Assembly: GCA_003339415.1 (NCBI GenBank) | Contig: PDHQ01000514.1 | Location: 1 to 18,065 of the forward strand | Reading direction: 5' to 3' | DNA from: Ophiocordyceps camponoti-saundersi (nom. inval.) | Lineage: Eukaryota > Ascomycota > Sordariomycetes > Hypocreales > Ophiocordycipitaceae | DNA: 18,065 bases | Part shown: positions 16,967 to 18,065 of the stretch, one piece after another | How positions within the stretch are numbered: position 1 is the first letter of the stretch | Layout: each line of letters starts with the position of its first letter | Notes under the pieces: generated by a model | The model's input: only the letters and a program-made list of their open reading frames with translations | Told to the model about the DNA's origin: nothing | Database searches by the model: none | Translations under genes and position numbers: made by a program

Positions 16967-17004
16967 ATTTTTATTTAAACATAGACATATGTTGAATTAA
17001 AAAT
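16967..17004. repeat. AGACAT-loop hairpin, member 5
   Basis: Arms ATTTTTATTTAAACAT and ATGTTGAATTAAAAAT flank AGACAT (16983-16988), followed by TTGCC. It interrupts the GIY-YIG ORF after YYSL. Confidence 0.85.
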
Positions 17005-17289
17005 TTGCCGCTGTGGGCCACTAAGCAGAGAATAATAGAAGTAAAATCTATTATTTATATTAGTTGAGGATCCTACATAAGACAAGCCCGTCTCTTTGTT
17101 AACTAAGCGGTATACTCCGCTTTTGTTATTATTATCACGTAATATTTCAAGTTTTTGAGTATCCATGTTAGAATAGGTCATAATAGCGGGTTTTGTTGTA
17201 TATAAGCGATGATTAATTAAATTTATTTGGTTATTTTTATTTAATGGAATAAAAATTAGTTTTTTTTTTAGAAAAAACTTAGAAAGGAT

Positions 17290-17613
17290 TCTGGCTTTAT
17301 AATTCCTTACGGAACCCTTTAGAGTACACCTTATACCTGGCCCCTTGGGTCATGAGATAGGTAAACTACCATCTACTCTTTGCTCTTTTACAATAGTTTT
17401 TCTGCGGAGGAATAAAATTCGCGCTACTATTAATTTAGATCCGCAATTAGCCACTTTATTTTCATAAATCTTTTGGCTTTTTACCATACATGAACAATTA
17501 ATTCATCCACTTATACTGTTTTCACTATAGCTTGGTACCAGAAGTTTTAGGCCGTCCCCGGAGTTTGATAGTTCTAGGCAGTATAGAAGTAACATCCTAC
17601 GTCACTCCGCTCC
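17290..17613 (-). ncRNA. Group I core of the first nad2 intron
   Basis: In sense order: a P-like CTCCGGGGACGGCCTAAAAC (about 17564-17545), a Q-like GTGGCTAATTGCGGATCTAA (17454-17433), an R-like CAAAGAGTAGATGG (17382-17369) and an S-like AAGGTGTACTCTAAA (17332-17318). GAGTA/TACTC form P7. The core is compact and, unlike the ORFs behind it, apparently intact, so splicing may still work. Confidence 0.82.
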
Positions 17614-17835
17614 ACCTAATAAAAAATAAATTAAACCCCCTGTAGTTGATAATTCTGAATTTCTATACACAGTACTTAATATATATAAACCATAACTTTG
17701 CAATTCTATAGCTAGAAATATAGAAACTAAGTCATTAGTAGACATCAAGAATATTGCACCTGTTATTACAAATAATATTATTAACACGGCCGCTAGCTTT
17801 ATCTTGCAAACTATAAACATTTCGGGATAATTTTG
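17614..17835 (-). CDS. nad2: NADH dehydrogenase subunit 2, exon (N-terminal exons lie outside)
   Basis: The exon encodes [40 protein letters not shown] and [19 protein letters not shown], the canonical Nad2 segment with the conserved Glu in [10 protein letters not shown]. It ends in T at 17614. The 5' end is uncertain: an in-frame TAA at 17838-17836 sets the limit, and FIVCKIKL near 17820 no longer matches Nad2 well, so the true splice site is probably between 17835 and about 17795. An ATG at 17820 is present, but about 100 residues of Nad2 should precede, so it is read as an internal exon rather than the gene start. Confidence 0.85.
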
Positions 17836-18065
17836 TTAGCGATAAAACCGAATAGCTCCCGCCTAAAAAATTCATAATATTCCCATTTTTATTTCAACAT
17901 AGACATATGTTTAATTAAAAATTTGCCTAATCCTAGGATAAGGTGGGCGATACCGCAGCTCTACTACTGTCGCAGGGGACCACTTCTAGGCGTATTTTGG
18001 GGGACTGGTAGCCCCCCCCCCCCCCTCGGCGAAGCCGTCCCCAAAAAAATACGCCCTAAGGGACT
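17836..18065. other. Probable end of an upstream nad2 intron
   Basis: No coding signal is seen. The stretch holds AGACAT hairpin member 6 (17885-17922), a C homopolymer with flanking GC arms (18011-18026), and GGCGTATTTTGGGG and CCAAAAAAATACGCC motifs that form a large inverted repeat (about 17989-18054). Since nad2 must continue to the right, this is most likely intron sequence. Confidence 0.6.
17885..17922. repeat. AGACAT-loop hairpin, member 6
   Basis: Arms ATTTTTATTTCAACAT and ATGTTTAATTAAAAAT flank AGACAT (17901-17906), followed by TTGCC. It equals member 5 except at two positions, one in each arm and opposite each other. Confidence 0.85.

Larger units (their letters stand above)
16408..17181 (-). 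pseudogene. GIY-YIG homing endonuclease ORF of nad2 intron 1, frameshifted
   Basis: ATG 17181 opens MTYSNMDTQKLEILRDNNNK followed by SGVYRLVNKETGLSYVGSST, the GIY...YVG catalytic module with Arg in NRF. After YYSL an AGACAT hairpin (16967-17004) adds a stop. The protein resumes with EKVLQRSKSHILNALLKYGY and EQYYIDLLNPQYNL. An 11-base A run (16797-16807 on plus) shifts the frame by one. ADSSFGYKYTEG and the NUMOD3-like KMSEAKKGERNPIY follow; a second AGACAT hairpin with CTCCTTTGGAG (about 16640-16698) breaks NPIY from TRSEETRAKISNSQKG. The C-terminal helix-turn-helix-like part SISAAALALNIGQSTISRYL ends at 16408. Length and domain order are normal; the breaks make it a pseudogene unless bypassed or edited. 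Confidence 0.82.
15226..17613 (-). other. nad2 group I intron (first in the window)
   Basis: This 2.4-kb intron lies between FLLGG and GLSSC of Nad2; the upstream exon ends in T (17614) and the intron in G (15226). The catalytic core is in the first 320 nt, followed by a broken GIY-YIG ORF, then a broken LAGLIDADG_1 ORF. Two AGACAT hairpins and a TATC-GTA-GATA hairpin lie inside. Confidence 0.88.

Noticed and set aside
8059..17922. AGACAT hairpins as a CRISPR-like array or terminators
   Set aside because: They are dispersed, the repeats lack constant spacing or constant stem, and they lie inside ORFs and introns; this is not a spacer array, and T-tracts are general here.

Overview
The window is a piece of a fungal mitochondrial genome, most likely from a filamentous ascomycete (Pezizomycotina). 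TGA must be read as Trp (genetic code 4): conserved Trp positions of cox2 and nad2 are TGA (for example the W in the nad2 block FHFWAPD and in EWLS). The DNA is AT-rich, the reading frames belong to respiratory-chain genes, and the order nad2 - nad3 - atp9 - cox2, all on the minus strand, is the usual Pezizomycotina order. The species cannot be named. Large, palindrome-laden mitogenomes are known in Pezizomycetes, which would fit, but that is inference. No tRNA or rRNA gene was recognised.

Layout in transcription order (right to left). 17614-17835: nad2 coding exon (partial gene; its N-terminal part lies right of the window). 15226-17613: group I intron with a broken GIY-YIG and a broken LAGLIDADG ORF. 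14757-15225: nad2 exon. 10940-14756: second group I intron with two broken LAGLIDADG_1 ORFs and a LAGLIDADG_2 tail fragment. 10287-10939: nad2 exon. 7485-10286: third group I intron with a LAGLIDADG ORF shattered by hairpins. 7452-7484: a 33-nt terminal nad2 microexon. 7014-7442: nad3. 5851-6075: atp9, followed by a 36-nt copy of its tail and a 3' two-thirds copy. 4059-4406: cox2 exon 1. 1-4058: a giant cox2 intron whose catalytic core is at the left edge; cox2 exon 2 lies left of base 1.

Splice sites were placed by protein continuity plus the group I rule (exon ends in T, intron ends in G). They give nad2 junctions that rebuild the conserved strings [22 protein letters not shown] and EWLSMG-TILVQ.

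The striking layer is a dense population of small palindromic elements, GC-rich and AT-rich. They sit in introns, in intron-encoded homing endonuclease (HEG) frames and in spacers, but in none of the respiratory exons seen here. They include a 206-bp sequence present twice with 100% identity at the same codon position of two different LAGLIDADG ORFs; a six-member hairpin family with an invariant AGACAT loop and variable stems; a family with a TATC-GTA-GATA core; double-hairpin elements; and a tandem array of six hairpins. Two ORFs in the cox2 intron show stacked HEG invasions with duplicated host-HEG segments. One of them is an open 639-residue LAGLIDADG/GIY-YIG hybrid.
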